From assembly GCA_030737835.1 (NCBI GenBank), contig CM060850.1, positions 2,445,788-2,509,787 on the forward strand: DNA of 64,000 nucleotides, given 5' to 3'. Below are positions 14,101-25,520 of the stretch, in pieces. A program made the translations under genes and the position numbers. Position 1 is the stretch's first letter. Each line of letters starts with the position of its first letter. Source of the DNA: Acorus gramineus. Its lineage: Eukaryota > Streptophyta > Magnoliopsida > Acorales > Acoraceae. Below the pieces are notes generated by a model. The model searched no databases. It was not told the origin of the DNA and worked only from the letters and a program-made list of their open reading frames with translations.

Positions 14101-16770
14101 ACGCCAAATAAACAATTTAAAAATAAAATAAAGGAAAGCCGACAAGCCAACGTCTGGAAAAGAGAATAATTATTAGAAATTAAAAATATATATATATATA
14201 TAAACAACCACAGCCCTATGGTGCATAATTATCATGCTTGCTACTTGTATAAAAGTGATTTAGATATAATCTTACAATTTTGCAAATGCTATAGAGGGAG
14301 TGTGATAAGTAAGCAATATTTGATTAAAAACAATATATCCTCAATGGAGCCGATTCTTTGATATCACAATAATACAACATCATGATAACCCAGACATCCA
14401 GGTATCTCACAGACTATTCTTCCATGAACCGATTAACAAAACTCACCGATGAAAGTTTGTAGCATTTATCACACTATCTCCATCTTGAACATGTGATTTG
14501 TTGGCTTCAATTGCAAGAGCTTCAAGATTTGCTGATGAACCAAATGCAGGAGGTGGATGAATGCTGAAACATTTGTTAAACATCCACAAGATTATCCATT
14601 GGAATGTGGAAACTATAAGAAGACATGAACCATCATGATGCAGAAAAAATGATTGCAACAAAAACATTTCAACAATATATAGTTTGCTGATGAATAGTAA
14701 TAATATAATAAGCATGAAGAAACCTCTGTCTCGAGGACTGTGCCTCTTCATTTCCTGGAGAACTTGTAGGAGATCCACCAACTGAATTACCATCATGGAT
14801 GGGAGTCACCTACATATATATTTTTTTAAAAAAATCAAATATATAAGAAGCATTGTAATAATGTAATCAACAAGCACACTAACACAAAATATTCCATTGT
14901 AAGAATATGTTTTGTCTTTTTTTTCCTTTTTTCTGATAGTAAATAATTACAAATAGTGAGTAGACTGTTCCCTACTTCAAATCAAATTGAATAAAAGAGC
15001 TGTAGCAAAAGAATCAAGCTAATAGAAAGTTGCATCATAGTAAAAAGAATACTTTTACAATCTTATTACAGTACATTCAGGGACTGTTTTAAAAATGTTA
15101 GGCAACAGCATTGGCCACGAGAAAGTTCCCTTGAAACTGATTTCATTTTACCATATTTCCAATTGATCCACTATTTTCATAACGAGGGAACATAACTGCC
15201 AAAGGGGGGATATATTTACTAGTATAAAAAATTTGAGTAGGATATTTACTAGTACCCTTGATTGAAAAGAGGAACAAAAGGAGGAAAAAGCAAGAACAAT
15301 AAGTATATTTGCAGACTAGTAGTTAAGATTAAGCTTGTGAATTTCAATAAAGGCTAGTTCATGAGAGAAGAAATATTTGGTATTGACCCTTTCAATTCTT
15401 ACTTCCTTGATTTTCATTTCCCTCTGGCCTCTGGATATATTGGTTGATTAGAATTCAAAGTAATACTAATACATTCTAACAAAATTATAATAATAATAAG
15501 CAACAAAGAGAGTGAAAAAAAATTTGGGAATACATATCAAAAGATTAAAAATATCTTCAGAAGCTGATTGTTATCTGACTAACAATACCACCGACATTGA
15601 TCCAAGATAGAATCCCAACATTCGGCTTACCACTCAAGATTAAGGAATGGTGAAGAATAAATGTCTGGATGCATTCTTAACAGATTCCAATGTGTCATAA
15701 GGCATGTGAATTTCATGAGATGCTTGATGTCCAATACTAGAATTGTGCGACACAAGTCATCTGGTTGATGATGACTATGAGATGATACATTATGTAGCAT
15801 GAAACATGCATCAGTATCATACAATGTTTTTCTCCGTGTGTGAGTGTGTTGATATATATACCAGGCTCAAGGACTTTTTTATTCATTTCCAGCCAGCCAA
15901 GATTTACTGTCCAATGAAAAATTTGCCATCAACTAAATAATTAAACCATGAGTCAAAGTAGAAACTATCAAATCCAAAATCAACGGAACAATCAATTTAA
16001 AGATTAAAAGATCTAACTGTTAGCAAAAATAATTCAAAATACAAGTGGCCAGAGTCCAAAGGATCAATCAATTTCAACTACCTTCGTAGTGTTTAACTTG
16101 CACTGCTTTCCCACATCAATATATACCAACACATCATATCCAACTCCATTGATGCGAATTTCATATAAATGTAAATAATAAAAATCCAACATTGGCGATA
16201 ACGAAACAACAAATTCTTCAAAGAAAGAGAGAAAGAATCATTCAGACATCTACCTGAACAAGACGAACTTCAAACACAGGCCCATTGGCCGGGTCCTCCG
16301 CCGACTGCAGCAAATTCTTGTGCATCAGAACATCCTCAGCTCTCTCAACATTCACCTCCAACGCATATCTATAAATACACAAACGGAATCACAAATCCCT
16401 CCAAAAGGCAATTTTTACATCAAAAATCATAAGCAACGCTTCAAAGATTCCAATCCAACGCGACCGAACAAACAATTCAACATCAGACAAAAAAAATATC
16501 CAACACAACGCAAGGCTTCAAAATCCAATCCCTCCATTGGAACACGAAAAGAGAAGGAGAGGTAGGGTTTCAACGAGACCTCGCCGGGAGACGATTGAAG
16601 TGGGTCCACAACTCGTCATCGAAACCGGGAAGATTAGCCTCTGCGGGGACGGACTCCTTCAGCCGGCGAAGGACCTCGTTGTAAGCCTCCAACCTGTGCC
16701 TCTGCCGTGGATGAGTCGGCGACGAATCCATGGCTCTGCTGCTACAGCTCTCGTTGTCATCCATCGCCAT
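2121..16770 (-). CDS. STY46: Raf-like ACT-domain serine/threonine/tyrosine kinase, STY46 type (16 exons)
   Basis: Exons in coding order: 16580-16770, 16254-16368, 14724-14809, 14447-14563, 13303-13357, 10609-10719, 9847-9888, 9078-9253, 8887-8994, 7684-7757, 7033-7208, 4390-4485, 3459-3539, 3272-3325, 2277-2411, 2121-2198. They total 1695 nt and give 564 residues plus TAA, with reading phase kept at every junction. The N-terminus ([12 protein letters not shown]) and the [18 protein letters not shown] stretch match the STY8/17/46 family. An ACT domain spans about residues 170-239. The kinase domain starts near 277: glycine loop GSYGD 293-297, AIK lysine K311, HRDLKAAN with D405, DFG D423, APE ending at 449. 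The tail has [12 protein letters not shown] and LRRGH. In Arabidopsis this family acts in the cytosol and phosphorylates transit peptides of chloroplast precursor proteins; that role is inferred here by homology. Exon 7 is only 42 nt. The intron after exon 11 has a GC donor. Length is close to the roughly 570 residues I recall for the family. Confidence 0.95.
6241..6331. mobile_element. 91-bp hAT-like MITE in the kinase intron
   Basis: The element is flanked by identical 8-bp repeats TGATGAAT (6233-6240 and 6332-6339), the length expected for a hAT transposase. It has imperfect terminal inverted repeats. The core GGATCGTCTGTGGCAGGCCA (6248-6267) is repeated inverted at 6306-6325 with one mismatch, so transcribed RNA would form a strong hairpin. 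It lies in the intron between exons 11 and 12 of the STY46-like gene. It encodes nothing. Confidence 0.7.
7031..7032 (-). other. GC splice donor (GC-AG intron) of the kinase gene
   Basis: Exon 11 must end after the codons for LLLDENE (ending at 7033), because exon 12 resumes at 4485 with VVKVADFG in the same phase. The intron starts GCAAGG on the coding strand, and there is no GT close by that keeps the frame. The acceptor is an ordinary TTGCAG. GC donors are a known minor class and usually have a strong AG|GCAAG context, as here. Confidence 0.85.
7327..7534. repeat. Diverged tandem duplication of about 110 bp in a kinase intron
   Basis: Two neighbouring copies carry the same order of short blocks: ATAGGGTAGTGCTTTTGAAA or ATAGGATAGTGCTCTTGAAA, then AATYAYGTGC, TACCCTA, ATCAAAGAAGG and ATCTTTA. 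Copies run from about 7327 and from about 7439. Confidence 0.6.
7584..7659. repeat. 38-bp perfect tandem duplication
   Basis: Copies 7584-7621 and 7622-7659 both begin TTATCTGGCTTATGCTCATT and end in an A-run plus TGG. They lie in a kinase intron, about 25 bp downstream of the end of exon 10 on the plus strand (that is, inside the intron following exon 10). Confidence 0.85.
8434..8663. repeat. 115-bp tandem duplication in a kinase intron
   Basis: Copy 1 (8434-8548) and copy 2 (8549-8663) both begin ATTCAGTCTCTCCCCTTTCC and differ at only a few positions, for example CCCGCGATATGC against CCCGTGATATAC. The high similarity suggests a fairly recent event. Confidence 0.85.
10124..10257. repeat. 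48-bp minisatellite, about 2.8 copies
   Basis: The unit starts AAGACACGGACCTTCTTATG at 10124, 10172 and 10220, and copies are nearly identical. The period is a multiple of three, so a 99-codon ORF runs through it. The array is inside the intron between exons 6 and 7 of the kinase gene and is not coding. Confidence 0.9.
12093..12962. mobile_element. Mutator-like non-autonomous element, copy 1 (870 bp)
   Basis: It starts GGGAAAATCTTCTTAACTC and ends AGATCAATTTTTCCC, which are imperfect terminal inverted repeats. The flanks TAAATAATA (12084-12092) and TAAATAAGT (12963-12971) agree at 7 of 9 positions, as for an old 9-bp duplication. The whole length aligns with a second copy at 27266-28116. No transposase is visible. 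It sits in the 2.6-kb kinase intron between exons 5 and 6. Confidence 0.8.
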
Positions 16771-16879
16771 TAACGATCAAAACGAGGGGAGAACCAGAGA
16801 TCGATCGCGACGACAGAAACAGTTTCGGATCTTTCGAAGAAGAGAGACAAATGAAAACGAAGACTGCCGAAAAGGTTTC

Positions 16880-16889
16880 TTTATATATA
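16880..16889 (-). promoter_or_regulatory. Candidate TATA box of the STY46-like gene
   Basis: Reading the minus strand, TATATATAAA lies about 110 nt upstream of the ATG at 16770. The following stretch to the ATG contains TCTCTCTTCTTCG, a pyrimidine-rich leader of the kind common in plant 5' UTRs. Placement is by motif and distance only. Confidence 0.5.
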
Positions 16890-17683
16890 AATTAAAAGAA
16901 AAAGTAAAAAAAAAAAAAATTGTGATATAATGAACGATTTCTCTCTCTGGCTTTCCTTTTATGGGTTTAATGTTTATCATCTCCGGCTCTTCTTTATTTC
17001 AAATTGCATGCAAATAAATATTAAATTATGTAACACATATTAGATGTTTATATGTTTTTTTTTTTTTTTTTTTGGCGCAATCCACCAAAACGGACCCTGC
17101 CCGATATGACCACATTTCGCTTCCGATGGTCGCCCCCTTTTTGTTATATATAACTAGTTTGAATAATAATTTCGGGTCCGTTCGTGCCGGCTCCTCCTCC
17201 CCTCCAATAGAGTGAAGTTGCTGTGAGGGGGAGGGAGGATGTCATCAGAGGACACAAGCACTACGTTTCGTACGTGTGTGGATAAAACAGGCCGTCCTAA
17301 GCTTCCATGATAAAAATAATTATTATAAAAACATCTATAACTACACTCAGAAATCACAATGTAACTTTAAATTTAAAGTTTTGAATTTTGATCTCTAATT
17401 TTAAACGTGATTTTCAAAATATCTTTTTATTTTTTAACATTTTTTATAAAAAAAAATATATACAGTTTTTAATTAAATTGATTTTTTTTTCTGTAAGAAA
17501 CTCAGCTTTCTGCAAACTCAAAAGTATTCTAACTCCGTTTTCAAACATGACCTTGGGGGTCGTTTGAATCTAGGTTTAGGAATTAGTTTTTTTTCTCAAA
17601 TAATGAGTTTAAAATTGAGTTTGCAGGAAGCTGCCTTACCACAAATTATCAAACAACTAGCCTTTGAGCATTAATTTGTAATG
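16890..17683. other. Gene-free spacer upstream of the kinase gene
   Basis: No convincing ORF. A T-run of about 18 lies at 17056-17073. A GC-richer patch occurs at 17165-17300. From about 17520 there are remnants of MITE-type ends such as GGTCGTTTGAATC and GAGTTTGCAGGAAGCTG. Confidence 0.5.
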
Positions 17684-18331
17684 GTTAAAGATATTTAGAT
17701 CCCTATAAACACTCATAAACCTATATAAGTCCTTGCAAACTTAGAATCGGACATACAAGTCATTTAAATTGTTATGGTTAGTCAATTTAGTTTTTGGGTT
17801 AATTTTTTTATCCAATTTGACGGTATATTATATCTGTGTGAAATTAAATACTCATATAAATCATTGAAAAAATAGAAAAAACATACATATCCTTTTAAAT
17901 GATCATCTTCCCCTCATACTCATTTTCAAATTTTTTTTTTTTTTATGTTGACATTATTGTTACACACTACTCTATTATTATTATTATTTTGCTTCCATTT
18001 TAAGTAATTGTAATTGTGAAGATTTTATTTATGTACTGCATTTAATATACTATAGATATTACTTAGATTTTTTATTTTATATTTTGATGAGGTGATTACA
18101 CAAGTTGAAAAGCTCATATTAAGATCATATTGTGTATTGTGGAGTGTATAATAGTAAAATCACACCCATGATTAATTTTAACCATAATATGTTAAAAATG
18201 ATTTAACAGTAAAGATGCATTGGATATTTTCTGTGTTTCTAGGGATGTAATAGGGATATAATTGTCCCGCCCCAAGTTTTCAAGGACTCGTATATGTTTA
18301 TAGATGTTTATAGGGACTCAAATGTGTTTAA
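17684..18331. mobile_element. Candidate inverted-repeat element (about 0.65 kb)
   Basis: The left end carries GATCCCTATAAACACTCATA and AAGTCCTTGCAAAC. The right end carries the inverted equivalents CAAGGACTCGTATATG and TTTATAGGGACTC. The interior is AT-rich without an ORF. The style of the ends resembles the Mutator-like family at 12093 and 27266, but the sequence is different. Exact ends and target duplications are not clear. Confidence 0.5.
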
Positions 18332-18720
18332 TCCAATTTGTAAATATGTGTGTACAACTTAAAATTAAGTTGCAGTTTTTTTTTTCTGTTTGAAAGTTTT
18401 CCGGTTTGAAAAAATTAGATTCTTACAAACTCATAATCTTCCTAAACCCACATCCAAACGTCTATAAGTTGTAAAATAAAATTTGTTTTTCTAATTGTCA
18501 AAATACTCTTTCTAAATGAAGGATATTTGTATCAAACACATAAATTTAATGAATTTATTATATACATAAGGTACAATATGACATTGTGATTTTCAAAATT
18601 CTTCTAGCTAGCTTAAATAATATTCAATAAATTTAAATAAATGTCACAATAATTTATTTTAAAATAAAAGTTGGAATATATAACTTATATAATTTTAAAC
18701 AAACACATACTATGACAGAA

Positions 18721-18784
18721 TTTGGATTCACGGTGGCGCAAATTATATGGCGACAACACTGCATAACACCACCGTTAATCCAAA
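18721..18784. repeat. 64-bp hairpin-forming inverted repeat
   Basis: TTTGGATTCACGGTGG (18721-18736) is repeated inverted as CCACCGTTAATCCAAA (18769-18784) with one mismatch. The whole unit could fold into a stem of 16 pairs. It may be a tiny MITE; no target-site duplication is clear. Confidence 0.6.
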
Positions 18785-20384
18785 CACTTTTCTTATATTA
18801 CGGTAGAAAATAAAAAGTTACCCTAACAGGTCTTTTTTGTCTGTAGTAAAAAAAACTTTGAAAATCACGCTTCTCTATCACAAGCGGGGCTTTCCTTGTC
18901 TCGGTTCCAAACGGAGCCTAAGTGATGTTTCATCACTTTCGATTGATCGGATTAGTGTTGTCCTTTTAACCTTAAACTTTGTGACGTTGGCCTGGGAAAA
19001 GAAAAAGAAAAAAATCAGTTGGAATTCATGGGAAAAAGTGTGTGATGGACGAGAAAATCTCGCGATGGTGACTGTTCTTGCTCCTCCACTTTATGGGGAG
19101 ATATTTGTTGGTTTGCTGGCTCTATTGGTTGACATATCCATCTACGGTGGAGGATTGATAACCAAAAGGCGAAAAAAACACAACTGTTGTCGTGGAAAAA
19201 AATAACATGATTTGAGAATGAAGTTTGTGCTCTGTTCCTGAACAATCTCATATTGTTTGTTGGTATCTTTGGGTGATTTTATATGTGTGAAATAAATAAT
19301 ATGACATTAATTTAAAAGAATATTTTTTATTTATCGGTGTAAGTTAAATATTTGAAAAAATAGATAAAGAAGCGGTCTTGATATGCAAAACATTTACATT
19401 AATCCAAATGCAATATATGTGGATCAACATTGGAACAACAATTCATAAAATGATTTATGATTCAATTCACATAAGCATGTTTTTTTGTAGATAATTTTTT
19501 TTTTCTTAGTCAAATCTTCCTTTATTAACAGGCGACAAGACTCGAATTCAAACCCCCTGAGAGGGTATCTCTCTCATCCTTTCAATAAGAGGTTTGATAC
19601 CACATGTATGTTTTCTTTAGAAGCGCTTCAAACTAAATTTCAGCAAATGTAGGTTCTAAAACTGCATTGAACAATCAACAATCAAAATTGCTTCCACAAT
19701 TTTCCATCTTTAATTCATGTAAAATTTCATGTCTGTGACACAGATAGTCCTGAATAAATATCTGCGCATCAGATCCTCTAACAAGTCATGCAGTACATGC
19801 AAGGTGCAGTGCTAGCTAGTAGCCTAGTACACGTACAGTACTACGGCCCTCTCAATTTGCTGAAGAACACAGCCAGGATTCATTATTCATATTTCATACA
19901 GCACATGTTAGTAATCTTTGGAAAGAAAAATCCACTTAATAGAAGCGATTGACTTGAGCAAGTTTGGAGGAGGAAATGCGAATCAATTGTGGAATGTCCC
20001 CTTCCCATGTCAACATGGAGCAACAAGCCAACAACTGATGATGATTAATTATAAAATATATATAATATATATGACTCTCCCCTCACCATATTTTATAATT
20101 AGTGAAGCTAATCCTCAAAGCCTCTTCCACCTAATGACTCAGATTTTGAGATGGCCCAAAGCTATGACTTGATAATATCGACCTACTTACATTATCAAGA
20201 TTAACACGTCAACCGAAACATCAAAAGACTTGGAATCTGACTTTGAATTTCATCCGATCCTATCACTTATGACGACAGTGTTAATTCTTTTTTACTGGTT
20301 CATGTCACATTGGTTTTAATTCTGGATTTCTAATTGTTCAATAACATCTAAATTTATTTTTTGGACTTCTAGCCCCTACTTGGG
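18785..20384. other. Gene-free spacer
   Basis: ORFs of up to 122 codons at 18837-19205 are AT-biased and resemble no family I know. A possible short retroelement remnant is at about 19490-19605. Nothing else is supported. Confidence 0.4.
19500..19605 (-). mobile_element. Possible SINE remnant
   Basis: Read on the minus strand, GGTATCAAACCTCTTATTG is followed by GGGTTTGAATTCGAGTC, which resembles a degenerate pol III B box. It ends with GATTTGACTAAG and an A-run at 19494-19504. No clear target duplication is seen, so the call is weak. Confidence 0.3.
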
Positions 20385-20948
20385 TATCAAACAGGGTGGA
20401 TAGGATGGAATAAAAGGTAAAATGTGTCTTGTTTAGTAGGAACAATATAGTATACTTACATCAAAATAAGTTAGAATAAATTAGAATTGGTATTTATGAT
20501 TCCCCAGAAATTATTTTATTTACCCAATATATCCGGCCCACTTTATATAAAGTGATTAAATTTCAAATCATCAGTCATTATATTATATCTTATAAATAGA
20601 GGGTTCATATTTCATATCATTTTTTCAATTTTCATAAATTATAATATGCATAATTTTTATTTTTTATTCATAACTTATTCTTGGTTAATAAATGAAAATA
20701 AAAATTTCATTATTAGTTTTTCAACAAAAAAATAATTAAAAACATAATCAATCGGAAAATAATTTATTCTTTAGATATAGTTATGTTTATTAAAATAATT
20801 ATCAATATCAAAATAACTTTTGTTGTCACCTCTTCAAAGAGGCCTAACAAATGAAAATAGGGTTCAGATCATCTGTGAGGAACATAGAGAGTTTTCTAAT
20901 GCATGCATGGTGATGTGTCACGTAGATAAACACTATCTTTAAGAGGCT

Positions 20949-20984
20949 ATTGCATCACACATTCACCATTTAAAATGTGATGCA
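20949..20984. repeat. Palindrome in a candidate MITE
   Basis: TTGCATCACA and TGTGATGCAA form a perfect 10-bp inverted repeat around an AT-rich loop. The surrounding 20870-21020 is rich in short GATG/CATC motifs in both orientations. Confidence 0.45.
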
Positions 20985-21119
20985 ATCATCTTTGAAGGTG
21001 GTAGGCATATCTAGATGACACATTGCCATTCATCCATTTTTTCCAAGTTCACACGTCCATTTAAGTTTTTTTTTTTTCCCTTCCCGATACGCCTAGTTTG
21101 AGTACAAGCTAAACAAAAA

Positions 21120-21560
21120 CACCACAAGATGAACGATCCAGATTCATCAGCCCCACAGAACCAGCGGCGCAGATACCACGTCTAACTCCTCAACCGAAAA
21201 AACGGCCAATCCCTCGCACGTGAGCGAGTCACCCGGTAAAAAAAAAAAAAAAACATTTCGGTTCAGGATAAATTTGGTCGTCCACTCCTCCAATCAATTA
21301 TTATATAATCCAAGTCCTCTCTATCTTGATCTCGATCTAATCCACAACGAAACACGTACGGGTGAGACGTGACGTGTCAGTGTGTCACCAAGTCATTAAT
21401 TCACCTGCCAAAAAAAAGCGAAGTGGCCCATGGAAACAGCGAAGGGTCGGAGAGGAGGTGGTGCCAGCTCGGATTCGGTGGATGGGGCGACAGGACGCCG
21501 GGGGAGTAGCTGGACGAAGTGGTCTTCGTGTTGGGTGGGGTTATTTAAGCTTATCCTGTT
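21120..21560 (+). promoter_or_regulatory. GC-rich promoter-like patch without a recognised gene
   Basis: This patch stands out from AT-rich surroundings. It contains ACGTG cores (TCGCACGTGAG; GACGTGACGTGTCAG), the cores of ABRE/G-box sites. A TATA-like TTATATAATCC lies near 21300. It is followed by purine-rich, GC-rich DNA with a 79-codon ORF (21362-21601) that I do not recognise. The patch ends at a transposable element starting about 21602. It may be the 5' end of a gene whose body is lost, or an unrecognised gene. Confidence 0.3.
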
Positions 21561-21601
21561 CAGAGGGGTGGTTTTTTTTATTTAAAAACAACAAAAATTA
21601 G

Positions 21602-22136
21602 GAAACATCCATTTGACCCCCTGTAAACTATTCAAAACCTATATACCCCCTCCTAACTTTTTCTGAAGTCCATATAACTCTCTTAAAACATCTATATAAA
21701 TCTAAATAGCCATATAAATTAAACTTTTATTGACAGATGAGAAATAATATGCGATTAATCTGTTTGGTACTAACCCTGGCTAAAAACACTGTATACCAAA
21801 AACGCTACATTGTGTTAAAAGTGTAAATTTTTTTTTTCTGTAATTGACGATTTTAACTATTTAGATAAGGTTTTATAAACCGTCTAGTTATTTGTATGAA
21901 ATTTTTTATATTTTTAACACATTGTAAATACTTTTTGGTATACTTGGTTTTCAACTAGGATTAACCAAACGGGTTATTCGTGGAATATTCTTCATTTGTC
22001 AACGGAAGTTTAATTCAAGGAGCTATTTTGATTTACACATGTGGTTTTACGGGGTTATATGGAATTCAAAAAAAATCAGAGAATTATTAGGATTTCGGAT
22101 AGTTTACAAGGGGTGATTTGGATTTTTCCCAAAAAA
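21602..22136. mobile_element. Long-inverted-repeat (foldback/Mutator-like) element, copy A
   Basis: The left arm starts with GGAAACATCCATTTGACCCC. The right arm, read inverted, starts GGGAAAAATCCAAATCACCC, and both continue with TGTAAACTAT. The arms remain similar for over 200 bp, including TTTGGTACTAACCCTGGCT against TTTGGTTAATCCTAGTTG and a TACAATGTG-type inner block. The same arms occur at 25521-27210. No ORF. Confidence 0.65.
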
Positions 22137-24015
22137 AAATTAGAGGCGATTATTGGTGGGTGGAACGGTTGGCCAGTTGATACTGGCATCCGAGGCTTTG
22201 TCGTTAAATAAATGCGGTTTGTCTGTAATTTTTTGGGAAAAGATTTTCAAACACAGATTTTGAACCACAGTGACAAACTCAATCATTTAAAAATGTAACG
22301 CGTATTTCAAAAACGATGGAATTAATGTTATTATTTATTTAAATAGTCTTAATTAAATATTTGATCGCAAATTGGAACCAAAAATTTTATTGAGAAAAAG
22401 ATTCTTGCAATCCTCTTTACCTTAGGGCTTGTTCAAAAATATAATACTATTTTGGGATAAATAGCTCTACCAAAATAATTTTTATTTAATTTATACCGTT
22501 TTTTTTAATTTTTAGCGTTCTTTTGGTTGCATAAGGGATTTTTTTTGAAGTGGTAATTTATTTATAACTGATAAATCAAAGTTATAAATGGACTGAAAAT
22601 GGAGAAGATCATATTAAAAAAACAGCTAAAAAAAATAAAAAAAAATCAGGTCTAAAGGAACCCAAATGGTATGTTCGAACCAAAATAGCTCGCCTTATTT
22701 AAAATTCATTAGTAACATCTAGGATTTGCTTAACTTATTTAAACATAGCTCTTAGAATTCATTCGTATTTAAACAAATAATTTTTACTATCGGCGTAGTC
22801 ATGAAGTACTTCATACTTTTTCTGTATTTTTAAAACATGGAGGATTATATATTTTTCATGTCTATCAATGAAACAAGTTTTTATTTATTGGATTGTGCAA
22901 TTAATATCTTGGACATCAAGGTATTTATTTAGTTTTCATGATTTGACACATTATTCAAAATTTAAAATTTGATTCAATTGTCATTGTTACTTCATGCATT
23001 CACTGTACATGTATAGTATGAATTACGAACATATATATGCTATATTAAATGAAATTCTTATCAAAATTTATCATACGTGAATTTTGTGGCTATTTTTATT
23101 GGGCTCTTATTCCTCACCTAATTTAAAGTCTCAAATATAATTTTGAATATTTTTTTATATGAAATATGTTTTTTAATGAAATATATATTAAAATGAAACA
23201 CACTCTAATAAGTAAATCAAATACACATTTTTTTTTTTTTGTATGATCCTAACCTAATTTAGTATACCACGTTAGAGGTAAGTGAAGACCAGATGAATTG
23301 TTGAGTGTAGCACCTGAAGATTATACACATTCTTAATACATTTTATGTTTCATGTACTCTACCTCCTCTTCTTCTAATAAAATTTCCTTCATGTAATGCA
23401 CACGAGTATATATTTATAAATTTGGGTACGTACAATATTTCATTAAAAACTGGTTCTAGGTATTGTCACACTTTCTAAAAAGCTCGACAACTAATGAAAT
23501 CAAAAAGCTAAAATTGGTCCATTTGGGTACATTTTTAATTTCAAAACAAGATCACCAAGAGTAGAACATGCATGCAGCTTCATCAAGAGTAGATACTCGT
23601 GTGTTAAACTCCTTTCAGTATATTTTTTTTCCTTTCTCAATTGATATGTACAGTGATAAAATATTTATACTTTTCTAATATAGACATAGAATTAAAAAAA
23701 TATAAATATAAAAATGAAAATAAAAAATTCGTGCAGACAAAATATTATTGAAATGCTACCTGTGCTGATATTTCGTTAATATCCTAAACATGCATGATTT
23801 GTGAAATTGAAATCATGATATGTTATTGATTATCTTTTTTTAATTAATAGAGTGATTTAAATTTACAAGAAACTTAACGGTGAATTGATCTAAAAATTAA
23901 AAAACCGTGAGTTTTAATTAAAACAAGATTTGCAAGAAAATATGTTATATCATATACATTAATATATAGCTGTACACAAACTAATAATGATTCGGATCCC
24001 AATGTTTATCATATA
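22137..24015. other. Gene-free AT-rich spacer
   Basis: No gene, RNA or well-bounded element could be supported. Short MITE-like motifs occur at 22430-22690 (TTTTGGTTGCATAAGGG and similar). Confidence 0.5.
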
Positions 24016-24856
24016 TCTATACTCTTCTACAAAGCGCGAGCGGATAAGCGTACCGGGGGCAGTGTCCTAATTTCAGCTGGGGTATTTTCGGATAAACCCC
24101 TGAGTTCTTTATTTTTTGCACGATGGACCCTATATTTGTTATAAACAAATCCCTTGTATTAATAACCAGGTCCCTGACAGAAAACGGCTATTTTTGTCTT
24201 TTCGTGGGCTTTCTGTATATCCACCCCGAGGTTCTCCCAGTTTCACAATTAGACCCTATATATGTTACAAACAGTTCTCTAATTCAAATTTTAAGATTTA
24301 CAAACAGGTCCCTCACTCACCAGACTTCAAATTTCATTTGATGATTTTTTAGACCATTAAGATATATATAAAATTATAAAATATAAATATTTTAATCACA
24401 TTAATAAATAAAGATAATAGTGAATTATTTGGTGATTTTAGTTTAGTTTTGATTTGTAAAAATGATTGAGTCTAAAATTTTTCAAAAATTAATGTCTATG
24501 AAAGAGAATGAATAAATGTTTTTTTTTTAATTTTTAATATAACTTTGAATTGATCTTTACTTAATATCAGGTACAATCTCAAATACAATCCCAAATGCAG
24601 TTATCATATTTTAATTTTTAAAAATAGTAAACTTTTCACCATTTCGAATTTAATGTACTCATTTTTAATAAATGTTAAAAAAAGAACTGATATATACATA
24701 TATATACATCGGAAAAGACAAAGATGAAAAATAAGTATCTCATCTGCGGAGATATTTTTTTTTCCAGTCAAAGAATTCCATTTTGTATAAATACAATGTA
24801 CAAACTTCCTATTGTTCATTCAGATAAATTTAAGTGGTTCAACTAAAAATGCACTG

Positions 24857-25093
24857 GTCCCCACGGCTTTAAGCCAGTGGATTAGGACAACGGCGTCCCG
24901 CGTCCTTGTGATGCTCTCGGGATCGAAAAATCACCAGTAAGCCCTGTTGGGCTTGGTTGTCTGGGCTCCGGCCCATGTTGTTCCACCCAGTTGTTCTGGG
25001 TTGTATTGGGCTTCAGCCCTCTAAATATATGTAAGGGGATGGTGTCACTGTCGCCCTTGTCCGGGGCCCCTCTATGTACCAAAAAAAAAAAAA
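24857..25093 (+). mobile_element. tRNA-derived SINE with 16-bp target-site duplication
   Basis: The body is about 235 bp and ends in an A-run (25081-25093). It is flanked by identical AACTAAAAATGCACTG (24841-24856 and 25092-25107, sharing A residues with the tail). Near the 5' end, TTAAGCCAGTGGATTAGG resembles a pol III A box. CTCGGGATCGAAAAATCACC about 40 nt further resembles a degenerate B box. It is much more GC-rich than the Helitron it interrupts. Confidence 0.85.
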
Positions 25094-25471
25094 CTAAAAA
25101 TGCACTGAGTTGTGTTGAATAAGTTGTAGTATTATATATTCTAAGCCTTGATTTCTTCATATTTCTTCAAATGGTACCATTGATTTGCTATGTTTGTCCA
25201 TTACTTACTCATTACATGGATTAAATACTCATGTTTATTTGCTTGTAAAAAAATACCAACAACAGCAAGTACAACCACTGCGTCTTTTTCTCAAACGTTA
25301 TTCATGGATAAGTTACGCTATTATCTCTAACATATTAAACATCTTAATAGAGTTTATTATAAACATTTACGTTGTTGTGCATTCCTTTTGAAAAACTTAT
25401 AATCACATTTTTCTCCACTTATTTTATTAGCATAATCTTTCAGCTTACTTATTTTTTATAAAACTCAATAC

Positions 25472-25498
25472 TACGCGCAACGCGCGTATACAAACTAG
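25472..25498 (+). terminator. Helitron 3' terminal hairpin and CTAG end
   Basis: A perfect stem TACGCGC-AAC-GCGCGTA is followed by TACAAA and CTAG. In Helitrons this subterminal hairpin marks the transposition end; it is not a transcription terminator of a gene. Confidence 0.8.
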
Positions 25499-25520
25499 TG
25501 TGTGTGTATATATATTATGA

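Larger units (their letters stand above)
24016..25498 (+). mobile_element. Non-autonomous Helitron with a nested SINE
   Basis: The 5' end is TCTATACTCTTCTAC followed by AAAGCGCGAGCGGATAAGCG, the typical plant Helitron start (TC). The 3' end is CTAG at 25495-25498. It is preceded by a perfect 7-bp stem TACGCGC/GCGCGTA with loop AAC at 25472-25488, six bases before CTAG. The element sits between A (24015) and T (25499), as expected for Helitron insertion, with no target duplication. No Rep/helicase coding is visible, so it must have been moved in trans. A SINE interrupts it at 24857. The internal tract CCCTATATTTGTTATAAACA (24129-24148) recurs in similar form at 24253. Confidence 0.85.

Noticed and set aside
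18837-19205. 122-codon ORF
   Set aside because: Composition and lack of similarity suggest chance; no exon partner is visible.
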